This document shows, piece by piece, positions 1-5,367 of a stretch of 5,414 nucleotides of DNA. The notes under the pieces are model-generated. The model saw only the letters and a list, made by a program, of their open reading frames with translations. It was not told the origin of the DNA and searched no databases. How positions within the stretch are numbered: the stretch's first letter is position 1; every line of letters starts with the position of its first letter. The stretch covers positions 1 to 5,414 of the forward strand of contig JAICIL010000302.1 of the NCBI GenBank assembly GCA_025924435.1. The letters run 5' to 3'. This DNA comes from Chloroflexia bacterium. Its GTDB lineage: Bacteria > Chloroflexota > Chloroflexia > Thermomicrobiales > JALYUS01. Both the position numbers and the translations under genes were made by a program.

Positions 1-465
1 CAATCATTCGCCTTCAGCGCGAATGAGGCCGGCTCGACATTCCAGTGCTCCTTCGGGCCGTCAGCATCGGCGAACCCCTTCGCGCCGTGCACCTCGCCCG
101 CGAGCTACGGCCCGCTGGCGAATGGGAGCTACACCTTCAGGGTGCAGGCGACCGACACGGCCGGGAACCTCGGCGGGGCGACGACGGCCTCGCTGACGAT
201 TGACACCGTGCCGCCTGCGGTGACGCTCACCCAGACGCCGCCGAACCCGATGGTCGGCACGAGCGCGACGTTCGCCTTCTCGTCCGAGGCTGGCGCGGCG
301 TTCCAGTGCTCGCTCGTGACCCAGGGAGCGGCCGACGCTTTCGCGGCGTGCACCTCGCCCGCGACATTCGCGGTGACGAGTGGCAACACCTACGTCTTCA
401 AGGTGACCGGCACGGACGCCGCCGGGAACACCAGCGCGCCGGTCTCGTCCACCTTCCAGGTCGGC
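1..465 (+). repeat. Two tandem Ig-like repeat units in the DUF11 protein
   Basis: The two units share the order F-x-F-S-x-E-A-G, then F-Q-C-S, then C-T-S-P-A, then a Y-x-F-x-V strand and T-D-x-A-G-N. The first is cut by the window edge and covers residues 1-68; the second covers about 69-155 and begins after the linker D-T-V-P-P. The matching cysteines suggest one disulfide per unit. More copies probably lie upstream. Confidence 0.75.
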
Positions 466-1665
466 ACGCAGGCCAGCCCCACGGCGAATCTCGCGATCGG
501 CGCGGCGGCGGCGCCCAACCCGGTGAATATCGGGAACGTCCTCACCTACACCCTCACCGCCACGAACAGCGGCCCCTCGCCCGCCACCGGCGTGACGGTG
601 ACGGACACGCTGCCCGCCGGGGTGACCTTCGGCTCGGCGACCGCGAGCCAGGGCGCCTGCACGCAGACCGCCGGTACGGTCACCTGCGCCCTCGGCACAT
701 TGGCGAGCACCGCTCCCGGCAACGCCGCGACGGTGACGATCGCCGTGACGCCGACCACGGCCGGGACGCTCAGCGACTCCGCGAGCGTCGCCGCCAATGA
801 GTCCGACCCGGCCCCGGCGAACAACACCGCGACCGCCAACGTCACCGTCAATCCGGTGGCGACCGTCTCGAACGACGCCCAAGTGACAGGATCGGCCAGC
901 ACGGGCAGCCCGACCGTGGGCACCGGCTTCACCTATACCTGGCGGGTGAAGAGCGCCAACGGCGCCGCTCCCGGTGTCACCCTGACCGACACGCTGCCGG
1001 CCGCGCTGACGTTCAACTCGGTCAGCACAACGACCGGGACCTGCGCGCAGGCGAACGGCACGGTCAATTGTGATCTGGGCACGACGACCCAGGCCACGAT
1101 CACCATCGCCGTGACGCCGACGGCAAGCGGGGCAATCAGCAACGCGGCGACGGTGGCATTCAACGGCACCGATACCCAGCCGTCGAACGACTCGTTCACC
1201 GTCAACGTGAGCGCCGTGGGCACGGCCTCGCCGCCGCCCCCGCCGCCCCCGCCGCCCCCGCCGCCTCCGCCGCCGCCATCCAACCCGACGACCGATGTCC
1301 AGGTGACAGGCTCCGCCAGCACTGGCAGCCCGGTGCAAGGCGCCACCTACACCTACACCTGGCAGGTGAAAAATGGCGGCCCCAATCCCGTCGGCGGCGT
1401 CTCCTTCAGCGACGCGCTACCGACCAGCCTGACATTCGTCGGCGTCAGCAGCAGCCTGGGGACCTGCACCCAGACGAGCGGCACCGTGGCGTGCGACCTC
1501 ACCGGCACCGGCACCATGGCCGTCGGCGGGCAGGCGACGATCACGATCACCGTGACCGCGCCGCCCACGACGGGGAATATCATCAACACCGGACAGGTAA
1601 CGTCCGGCGGCACCGACCCGAACGCGGGCAACAACGCCTTCACCGTCACGGTCGGCGTCAAGTAA
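1..1665 (+). CDS. Secreted Ig-like/DUF11 repeat protein, 5'-truncated by the window
   Basis: The frame is open from base 1 to the TAA at 1663-1665, giving 554 visible residues; the true start lies upstream. The GTG at 142 is internal to a domain and is not a start. Residues about 1-155 are two Ig-like units, each with an F-Q-C ... C-T-S-P pair (C16/C30 and C103/C117) and a T-D-x-A-G-N motif. Residues about 158-282, 292-404 and 432-554 are three DUF11-type beta-sandwich units with the usual T-D-T-L-P (or S-D-A-L-P) strand. Each has a Cys-x8-Cys hairpin (C220/C229, C348/C357, C489/C498) around G-T-V, probably a disulfide. A run of 16 prolines (411-426) separates units 2 and 3. Such proteins are exported and usually surface-associated; binding partners are unknown. 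The C-terminus ends directly after the last strand, with no LPxTG motif, membrane helix or basic tail. A 13-bp hairpin follows 9 bases after the stop. The domain assignment is secure; the biological role is not. Confidence 0.86.
   Translation, partial: QSFAFSANEAGSTFQCSFGPSASANPFAPCTSPASYGPLANGSYTFRVQATDTAGNLGGATTASLTIDTVPPAVTLTQTPPNPMVGTSATFAFSSEAGAAFQCSLVTQGAADAFAACTSPATFAVTSGNTYVFKVTGTDAAGNTSAPVSSTFQVGTQASPTANLAIGAAAAPNPVNIGNVLTYTLTATNSGPSPATGVTVTDTLPAGVTFGSATASQGACTQTAGTVTCALGTLASTAPGNAATVTIAVTPTTAGTLSDSASVAANESDPAPANNTATANVTVNPVATVSNDAQVTGSASTGSPTVGTGFTYTWRVKSANGAAPGVTLTDTLPAALTFNSVSTTTGTCAQANGTVNCDLGTTTQATITIAVTPTASGAISNAATVAFNGTDTQPSNDSFTVNVSAVGTASPPPPPPPPPPPPPPPPSNPTTDVQVTGSASTGSPVQGATYTYTWQVKNGGPNPVGGVSFSDALPTSLTFVGVSSSLGTCTQTSGTVACDLTGTGTMAVGGQATITITVTAPPTTGNIINTGQVTSGGTDPNAGNNAFTVTVGVK
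475..1665 (+). repeat. Three DUF11 units, with two near-identical DNA blocks 420 bp apart
   Basis: The three units align over their whole length at the protein level. Units 2 and 3 also match at the DNA level: 881-913 and 1301-1333 differ at only four bases and encode the same Q-V-T-G-S-A-S-T-G-S-P segment, followed by T-Y-T-W-x-V-K. The offset is exactly 420 bases, or 140 codons, including the proline linker. This points to a fairly recent in-frame duplication of one unit, whereas unit 1 is more diverged. Confidence 0.75.
1231..1278 (+). repeat. Sixteen-proline linker encoded by a 9-bp tandem repeat
   Basis: Sixteen consecutive proline codons lie between Ser410 and Ser427. The first part repeats the nonamer CCGCCGCCC three times, then decays to CCG/CCT/CCA codons. 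It acts as a stiff spacer between DUF11 units. Runs of this kind stall ribosomes and are known to need elongation factor P. The nonamer repeat is prone to in-frame length change, and its minus strand has three G5 runs. Confidence 0.9.
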
Positions 1666-1674
1666 GTCATTCGA

Positions 1675-1705
1675 GCCGCCGGAACCCGCCCTGGGTTCCG
1701 GCGGC
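1675..1705 (+). terminator. Hairpin terminator after the DUF11 gene
   Basis: A perfect 13-bp inverted repeat, GCCGCCGGAACCC (1675-1687) and GGGTTCCGGCGGC (1693-1705), encloses a 5-base loop GCCCT. It starts 9 bases after the TAA. The 3' flank is ATCCTTATAAGG, not a true T-tract, so it may act as a hairpin-only terminator or protect the mRNA end. The stem is long and exact enough to be functional. Confidence 0.75.
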
Positions 1706-2011
1706 ATCCTTATAAGGAGTAAATGTGAGGACACAAACACGGAGCGATGCACGCGCGCCGGAATGCGCGCACCGGCCGCACCGGTGCCTGCACGGTGGCC
1801 GATGCCGTGGCCCCGAGCGATCAGCCCGTGTGGCGCGCCCGGTGGGCCATCGAGACGAGTTGGGCGATGTTCTCCTGGCTCGGTTTGGAGGATGGCAACT
1901 GGGTGGATGTGCCGGCGGTGGCCGGATGAGGTAGCCTGCGATCGAGTCGCATCAGGTGAGGCCATCGGCAGACGGTGGGAACCCGCGCCGCCTGCGGGAA
2001 CGGCCCAGCAG

Positions 2012-2029
2012 CCCGTGTCCCTCCCTCCC
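2012..2029 (-). other. G-quadruplex motif on the minus strand
   Basis: Read on the minus strand, this is four G3 runs separated by loops A, A and ACAC. It therefore fits the strict G3N1-7 pattern with very short loops, which favours a stable fold. It lies about 240 bases before the start of the copper operon, on the template strand for that operon. If the transcript starts upstream of it, the RNA would carry the C-rich copy. Function is not established by sequence alone. Confidence 0.6.
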
Positions 2030-2250
2030 GTGGGAAGAAATACCCATCGGAGCACACTCCCTCGACGAGCGCCCCGGACGAGAATTCGGGACGTTTTTCC
2101 GATGTGTCCGCCGAGTCCCCCTCCTACACTGTGAGAGATGAGCGCACATGCCCGGTTCGTGCGCGATCCACGATGGCTCCGTTGTTCCTTTACCGACCGC
2201 GCAGCGGGATGGGATACGCGGGAAATGTCATCACGAAGGCAGTGATCGTC

Positions 2251-2258
2251 GGAGAGGG
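2251..2258 (+). promoter_or_regulatory. Ribosome binding site of the small secreted protein gene
   Basis: GGAGAGGG lies 10 bases before the ATG at 2269. An ATG at 2259 directly abuts this purine tract and is in another frame, so it is not a competing start. The chosen ATG leads straight into a signal peptide, which confirms it. Confidence 0.65.
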
Positions 2259-2268
2259 ATGAATCAGG

Positions 2269-2949
2269 ATGAAAGCACCACGCATCGCCCGGTTTGGCAT
2301 TTTGGCCGCGCTCTTCGCGCTGGCCTTGTTCCTCGTGCCCGCCGGCGCGTCCGCGCACGAGCGGCGCGACCTCGTCGGCGGCAAGTACCAGGCCGCCGTC
2401 GGCTTCCTCACCGAGCCGCCGATCGAGAGCCAGATGAACGGCATTGACCTGACGATCACCGACCTGTCCCAGAAGGACGCCAGCGGCAAGGGGATGCCCG
2501 TCGAGGGGCTGGAGAAGACGCTCAAGGCCCAGGTGAGCGTCGGCGGCGGCGGCGCGATGAAGGATGTGCCGCTCGCGGCGCGCTTCGGCATGCCGGGCCA
2601 CTACGCGGGCTACTTCATGCCGACCGAGGCCGGGTCGTACACCTTCCGCATCTCCGGCACAATCAACGACCAGAAGATTGACGAGAAGTTCGAGTCCGGG
2701 CCGGGCCGCTTCAACGATGTCGAATCGCTGGCGAGCGTCCAGTTCCCCAATATCGTCACCGTCCCGGCGAACCTGCAGTCGCAGCTCGACGCGGCGCGGT
2801 CGGCGGCGAATATGGCGCGCATCTTCGGCATCGTCGGCACGATGATCGGCATCGTCGGCCTCGGCGCGGCGGGGTTCGCGCTCACTCGCCTCACGGCCGG
2901 CCGTGAGGCGATGGCGAGCGACACGCCGCGCGCGAAGTCGCGGGGTTAA
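2269..2949 (+). CDS. Secreted, membrane-anchored protein of a copper operon (YtkA-like fold suspected)
   Basis: 226 aa. Residues 1-29 form a signal peptide: basic R5/R8, a hydrophobic core at 9-23 and a G-A-S-A cleavage site. The mature protein would begin with His30. Residues 36-160 look like a beta-sandwich domain with G-K-Y-Q, an E-K-x-L strand and a G-x-P-G-H-Y ... P-T-x-A-G-x-Y-T-F-R-I segment, followed by an E-K-F-E-S-G-P-G-R-F motif. Residues 167-182 look helical, 183-205 are a glycine-rich membrane helix, and the short tail is cytoplasmic. The protein would therefore sit outside the cell, tethered by its C-terminus. Small proteins of this build are commonly found next to copC/copD in Chloroflexota. 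The exposed His30 and the M108/H111/M117 cluster could bind copper, but that is inference. It is followed after 36 bases by the CopC-CopD gene, so the two are probably cotranscribed. A YtkA/FixH-like relationship is suggested by the Gly-His-Tyr strand shared with the C-terminal domain of the next protein. The coding call is firm; the function is tentative. Confidence 0.88.
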   Translation: MKAPRIARFGILAALFALALFLVPAGASAHERRDLVGGKYQAAVGFLTEPPIESQMNGIDLTITDLSQKDASGKGMPVEGLEKTLKAQVSVGGGGAMKDVPLAARFGMPGHYAGYFMPTEAGSYTFRISGTINDQKIDEKFESGPGRFNDVESLASVQFPNIVTVPANLQSQLDAARSAANMARIFGIVGTMIGIVGLGAAGFALTRLTAGREAMASDTPRAKSRG

Positions 2950-2972
2950 TTCAGCATAATGATTTGGCAGAG

Positions 2973-2978
2973 AGGGAG
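2973..2978 (+). promoter_or_regulatory. Ribosome binding site that fixes the copC-copD start at 2986
   Basis: AGGGAG lies 7 bases before the ATG at 2986. The earlier in-frame ATG at 2959 has no purine-rich site before it and would add nine residues ahead of the signal peptide; the tract would also fall inside that coding region. The 2986 start gives a normal signal peptide beginning M-R-T-R. Confidence 0.75.
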
Positions 2979-2985
2979 TGGCGGC

Positions 2986-4896
2986 ATGCGGACGCGGATA
3001 CTGATCGTACTTGTGGGCATGCTCGCCACCCTGACCCTGGCGATGCCGGTCTCGGCGCACTCGTACCTCGTGCGGGCGGAACCGGGTATCGGCGCGTCGG
3101 TCCCCACCGCGCCGAAGGCGGTGCGGCTCGTCTTCAGTGAGGCCCCCGAACCCCGCTACAGCGCGGTTACCGTCTTGAATGCCGCGCGCGAGCGCTTCGA
3201 CACCGACGACCTGCACGCGGCGCCCGACGACGGCGCGTCGCTCATCGTCGGTGTCCGCGACATGCCGCAAGGCGTCTACACCGTCGTCTGGAAGACGACC
3301 TCGGCGGTGGATGGCCACACCGCGAGCGGGACCTTCTCCTTCGGGATCGGCGCGGCGCCCGTGACGACCGCCGCGACGACAACCAGCGGCGCCTTCACGA
3401 AGGATACGCCGCTTGAGGTGCCGGCGAAATGGCTGGCGCTGCTCAGCGTGAGCGTCTTCCTCGGCATCCTCTTCCTCAGCCTCGTCATCTGGAAGCCGAC
3501 CATCGCGGCGGCATCGCAGCAGCGTGCGGTGGACGAAACGGTCGCCCAATCGGTGAACCGACGTCTCGGTCTCACCATGCAAATCGCGCTCGTCGCGCTC
3601 GTCGCGGCGACGGTGATCGGGCTCCTGGTGCAGGTCGCCAAGGCGACGGATCGGTCGCTCATCGGCGCGCTCAACCTTGGCACCCTGCGCGACTTTCTCT
3701 TCCTGACGCGCACCGGCCACTTCTGGGGTCTGCGACTCTCCCTCGCGATCGCGGCGGCGGTCGTTCTGCGGCCGAAGCGCCTCGTGCTCGTCCGCACCAC
3801 CCAGGCGCGCGAGACGACGGCCGAGCGCGTCGCGACGGCGGCCGGCATCGCGCTCGGCGCGGGTGTCCTCCTCACCGTCAGCCTCATCAGCCACAGCGCG
3901 GCGACAGCCTTCTGGACACCTTTCTCGATCGTGATGGACTGGCTGCATCTGCTCGCTACAGCGGCCTGGATCGGCGGACTGATCGGCCTCGTAACAACGG
4001 TGCCGCTGCTCCGGTCGCGGACGGCGGGGGGGAGGACGATGCTGCGGGAGACCGTGGCGCGATTCTCGAACTTGGCGCTGGTGAGCGTGGGCGTGCTCAT
4101 CCTCACCGGCCTCTACATGGCGTGGGTGCAGGTCGGTTCGCCGCAGGCGCTCTGGCCGACGAATTACGGGCGGGCGCTGCTGCTCAAACTCGTCTTCGTG
4201 CTGGGGCTCGTCTTCCTCGGCGCGTTCAACATCCTCTGGATCCGCCCGCGTCTCGAGGCGAAGGGGAGCAACCAGACGAAGGAACGATCAATGGTCTCGC
4301 GGATCATGGAGCATTTCCGTCGCTCCATCACCGCCGAAATTGTCCTCGGCGTGATGGTGCTGCTCGTGGTCGCGATCCTGACCGGCTTGGCGCCATCCCG
4401 CGAGGCGCAGGTGCAGACCGGCGAGACGAGCCTGACGCAGCGGGCGCAAGCGGGCGATCTGACGGTCGCGCTCACCCCTTCGACGCTCCAGCCCGGTCCG
4501 ATCACCTACGATGTGTTCGTGACGAAGGGAAAGCCGGTGGGCGATGCGGACCGCGTGACGCTGCGGTTCGCCTCGCCGGATTTGGGCACGGACGAGACGG
4601 AAGCGGTGACGGACACGACGGGCGACGGCCATTATACCGTCACCGGCCCGTATACGACGCTTAACGGGGACTGGCAGACGCGGGTGATCGTGCGGCGGAT
4701 CGGCGTGGAGGACGTGAGCGCCTCGTTCACCCTGCCGATTGGCGGCACGGCCGTCCCATCAACGGGAACGGGTATCTCCGCACCGACCGTCACCACGATG
4801 ACGCTGATGTATGGCCTGACCGCTATCCTCGCCGTCCTCGCTGCTCTCGGCGGCGCATCGGTGATGTCCCGCCGACTGACGGCTCGCTACATCTAG
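2986..4896 (+). CDS. CopC-CopD copper resistance/uptake fusion with C-terminal YtkA/FixH-like domain
   Basis: 636 aa. Residues 1-24 are a signal peptide (M-R-T-R, hydrophobic core, P-V-S-A), so the mature protein starts at His25. Residues 25-122 are a CopC domain: H-S-Y-L-V-R-A-E-P-G at the start and V-D-G-H-T-A-S-G-T-F-S-F-G at the end. His25, Asp109 and His111 match the known Cu(II) ligands (N-terminal His plus Asp-x-His). Residues 147-468 are a CopD permease with about eight membrane helices: 147-169, 195-217, 245-261, 282-302, 313-341, 360-382, 396-419 and 448-468. It carries S-H-S-A-A (His302) and D-W-L-H-L-L-A-T-A-A-W-I-G-G (His321), both typical of CopD. Residues 486-585 form a second extracytoplasmic beta-domain (G-H-Y-T-V-T-G-P-Y, then G-D-W-Q-T-R-V), YtkA/FixH-like. 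Residues 603-625 are a last helix. The CopC part probably captures copper outside and CopD passes it across the membrane; the direction of transport is known from other CopCD systems, not seen here. A G7 run at 4026-4032 lies in frame. No copper regulator gene is in the window. Confidence 0.92.
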   Translation: MRTRILIVLVGMLATLTLAMPVSAHSYLVRAEPGIGASVPTAPKAVRLVFSEAPEPRYSAVTVLNAARERFDTDDLHAAPDDGASLIVGVRDMPQGVYTVVWKTTSAVDGHTASGTFSFGIGAAPVTTAATTTSGAFTKDTPLEVPAKWLALLSVSVFLGILFLSLVIWKPTIAAASQQRAVDETVAQSVNRRLGLTMQIALVALVAATVIGLLVQVAKATDRSLIGALNLGTLRDFLFLTRTGHFWGLRLSLAIAAAVVLRPKRLVLVRTTQARETTAERVATAAGIALGAGVLLTVSLISHSAATAFWTPFSIVMDWLHLLATAAWIGGLIGLVTTVPLLRSRTAGGRTMLRETVARFSNLALVSVGVLILTGLYMAWVQVGSPQALWPTNYGRALLLKLVFVLGLVFLGAFNILWIRPRLEAKGSNQTKERSMVSRIMEHFRRSITAEIVLGVMVLLVVAILTGLAPSREAQVQTGETSLTQRAQAGDLTVALTPSTLQPGPITYDVFVTKGKPVGDADRVTLRFASPDLGTDETEAVTDTTGDGHYTVTGPYTTLNGDWQTRVIVRRIGVEDVSASFTLPIGGTAVPSTGTGISAPTVTTMTLMYGLTAILAVLAALGGASVMSRRLTARYI

Positions 4897-4903
4897 CGCG
4901 GCC

Positions 4904-4929
4904 GCGGCCGCTGTCCCCGCAGCGGCCGC
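4904..4929 (+). terminator. GC-only hairpin closing the copper operon
   Basis: A perfect 10-bp inverted repeat, GCGGCCGCTG (4904-4913) and CAGCGGCCGC (4920-4929), has a 6-base loop TCCCCG and begins 7 bases after the TAG. It has no T-tract (CCGGATTACC follows). The left arm also belongs to a 14-bp palindrome at 4898-4911, so an alternative fold is possible. Three GCGGCCGC octamers occur within 32 bases. Confidence 0.6.
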
Positions 4930-4966
4930 CCGGATTACCCCTCTCCTCGCAACGAAGTATGCGCCA

Positions 4967-5005
4967 TGATGGCCCGTCGAGCGGATGATGCTCGGCGGGC
5001 CATCA
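4967..5005. terminator. 16-bp hairpin, possible bidirectional terminator
   Basis: TGATGGCCCGTCGAGC (4967-4982) pairs with GCTCGGCGGGCCATCA (4990-5005) over 16 positions, with one G-U wobble in the plus-strand RNA. The loop is the seven bases GGATGAT. It lies between the plus-strand copper operon and possible minus-strand genes, where a shared terminator would fit. Neither side has a strong T-tract. It could equally be the first stem of a structured RNA. Confidence 0.55.
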
Positions 5006-5024
5006 GCGTGCCGCACGAACGGAA

Positions 5025-5080
5025 CGGGGATGCGGGGCATCATCGCATCCCCGCGCGCATATCCGCATTTGCGCGCGGGG
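5025..5080. other. Two overlapping, mutually exclusive hairpins
   Basis: Hairpin B pairs CGGGGATGCG (5025-5034) with CGCATCCCCG (5044-5053) over 10 bp, with a 9-base loop. Hairpin C pairs CCCCGCGCGCA (5049-5059) with TGCGCGCGGGG (5070-5080) over 11 bp, with a 10-base loop. Both are perfect and share bases 5049-5053, so only one can form completely at a time. No gene explains them. Confidence 0.6.
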
Positions 5081-5271
5081 CGCTGGCCGAGTGACAGCGA
5101 TGACGATCCTCATCGAGGTCAGCAAGGGGCATCATTCTCTTCTGGCACGGTCACTACGGAGGCCGCGACATCCCCGCTTGCCGACGCTCGTTCCGCATGC
5201 CGACGCGGGATTGTTCCTCGGATAGGAATGGCACAGGTCGATAGCGCCGCGATGAGCGGCGGGCCGGAAGC
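5081..5271. other. Short intergenic stretch, nothing recognised
   Basis: I see no gene, RNA or clear repeat here. A plus-strand frame from 4985 to 5380 crosses it, but it starts inside the hairpin array, has no ribosome site, and has a Ser/Arg/Gly-rich composition with mixed third positions, so it is not called. A short imperfect direct repeat (TTGCCGACGC near 5179 and ATGCCGACGC near 5199) is the only pattern noticed. Confidence 0.4.
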
Positions 5272-5367
5272 CTACCGCTGCCGAGAAAGTGCGCCCAACC
5301 GCGCAAACCGTTCCGGGTCGCGGGCGGCAAAGTGCGCCGCCACCGGAAGCAAAAACGTGCGGTTCAT
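5272..5367 (-). CDS. Possible 31-codon frame on the minus strand, unrecognised
   Basis: Read leftward, an ATG at 5367-5365 opens 31 codons to a TAG at 5274-5272. The peptide begins M-N-R-T-F-L-L-P-V-A-A-H-F and has a D-P-E-R-F-A-R-L-G-A-L stretch that could form an amphipathic helix. Its ATG overlaps the TGA of an upstream frame by one base (TGATG), an arrangement typical of translationally coupled genes. It is not recognised as any family. It could be a true small protein, the truncated start of a decayed gene, or chance. No strong ribosome site is seen inside the upstream frame. Confidence 0.25.
   Translation of the reverse strand: MNRTFLLPVAAHFAARDPERFARLGALSRQR

Larger units (their letters stand above)
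1706..2268. other. Long intergenic region with no convincing gene
   Basis: All frames here give short, Arg/Pro/Gly-rich translations of the kind produced by non-coding GC-rich DNA. The only start with a good ribosome site is a GTG at 1725: AAGGAG at 1714-1719 lies 5 bases upstream, opening 69 codons to a TAG at 1932-1934. Its third positions are clearly less G/C-rich than those of the neighbouring genes. A different frame, ATG 1747 to TGA 1929, has G/C-rich third positions (about 85% by hand count) but no well-spaced ribosome site. The region must carry the promoter of the downstream copper operon. I could not place one confidently; TACACT at 2125-2130 is a passable -10 box but has no matching -35 box. 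The region also holds a 12-bp palindrome (1707-1718), a 10-bp palindrome GCACCGGTGC (1778-1787) and a minus-strand G-quadruplex motif. Confidence 0.6.

Noticed and set aside
61..1338. A 425-codon minus-strand open frame opposite the DUF11 gene
   Set aside because: Its translation is dominated by Arg and Gly with no domain, and it lies opposite clear DUF11/Ig-like repeats; it is a GC-rich shadow.
1821..2057. Minus-strand 78-codon frame containing S-Q-E-N-I-A-Q-L-V, reminiscent of a Crp-type helix-turn-helix
   Set aside because: The resemblance covers only about nine residues; the following residues do not match a recognition helix, the frame stops twelve residues later, and there is no ribosome site. 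Probably chance.
2125..2130. TACACT as a -10 box for the copper operon, and TACACTGTGA as a CopY-like site
   Set aside because: No acceptable -35 hexamer lies 16-19 bases upstream, and the second half-site does not match the TACAnnTGTA operator.
2189..2218. TTTACC and GATACG with 18-bp spacing as a promoter
   Set aside because: Only about four and three matches to the consensus hexamers; similar matches are expected by chance in this length.
2959..2985. Upstream in-frame ATG (2959) as the start of copC-copD
   Set aside because: It has no ribosome site and would add nine residues before an otherwise standard signal peptide; the ATG at 2986 has AGGGAG at 7 bases.
1417..3948. An 843-codon minus-strand open frame
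   Set aside because: It spans the opposite strand of three unrelated features, including an intergenic region and a terminator hairpin, with Arg/His/Asp-rich low-complexity translation. The plus-strand genes have signal peptides and recognised motifs.
4904..5080. CRISPR array or tRNA cluster among the clustered inverted repeats
   Set aside because: The stems differ from one another in sequence, there are no equal direct repeats with spacers, and no cloverleaf or T-loop consensus was found.
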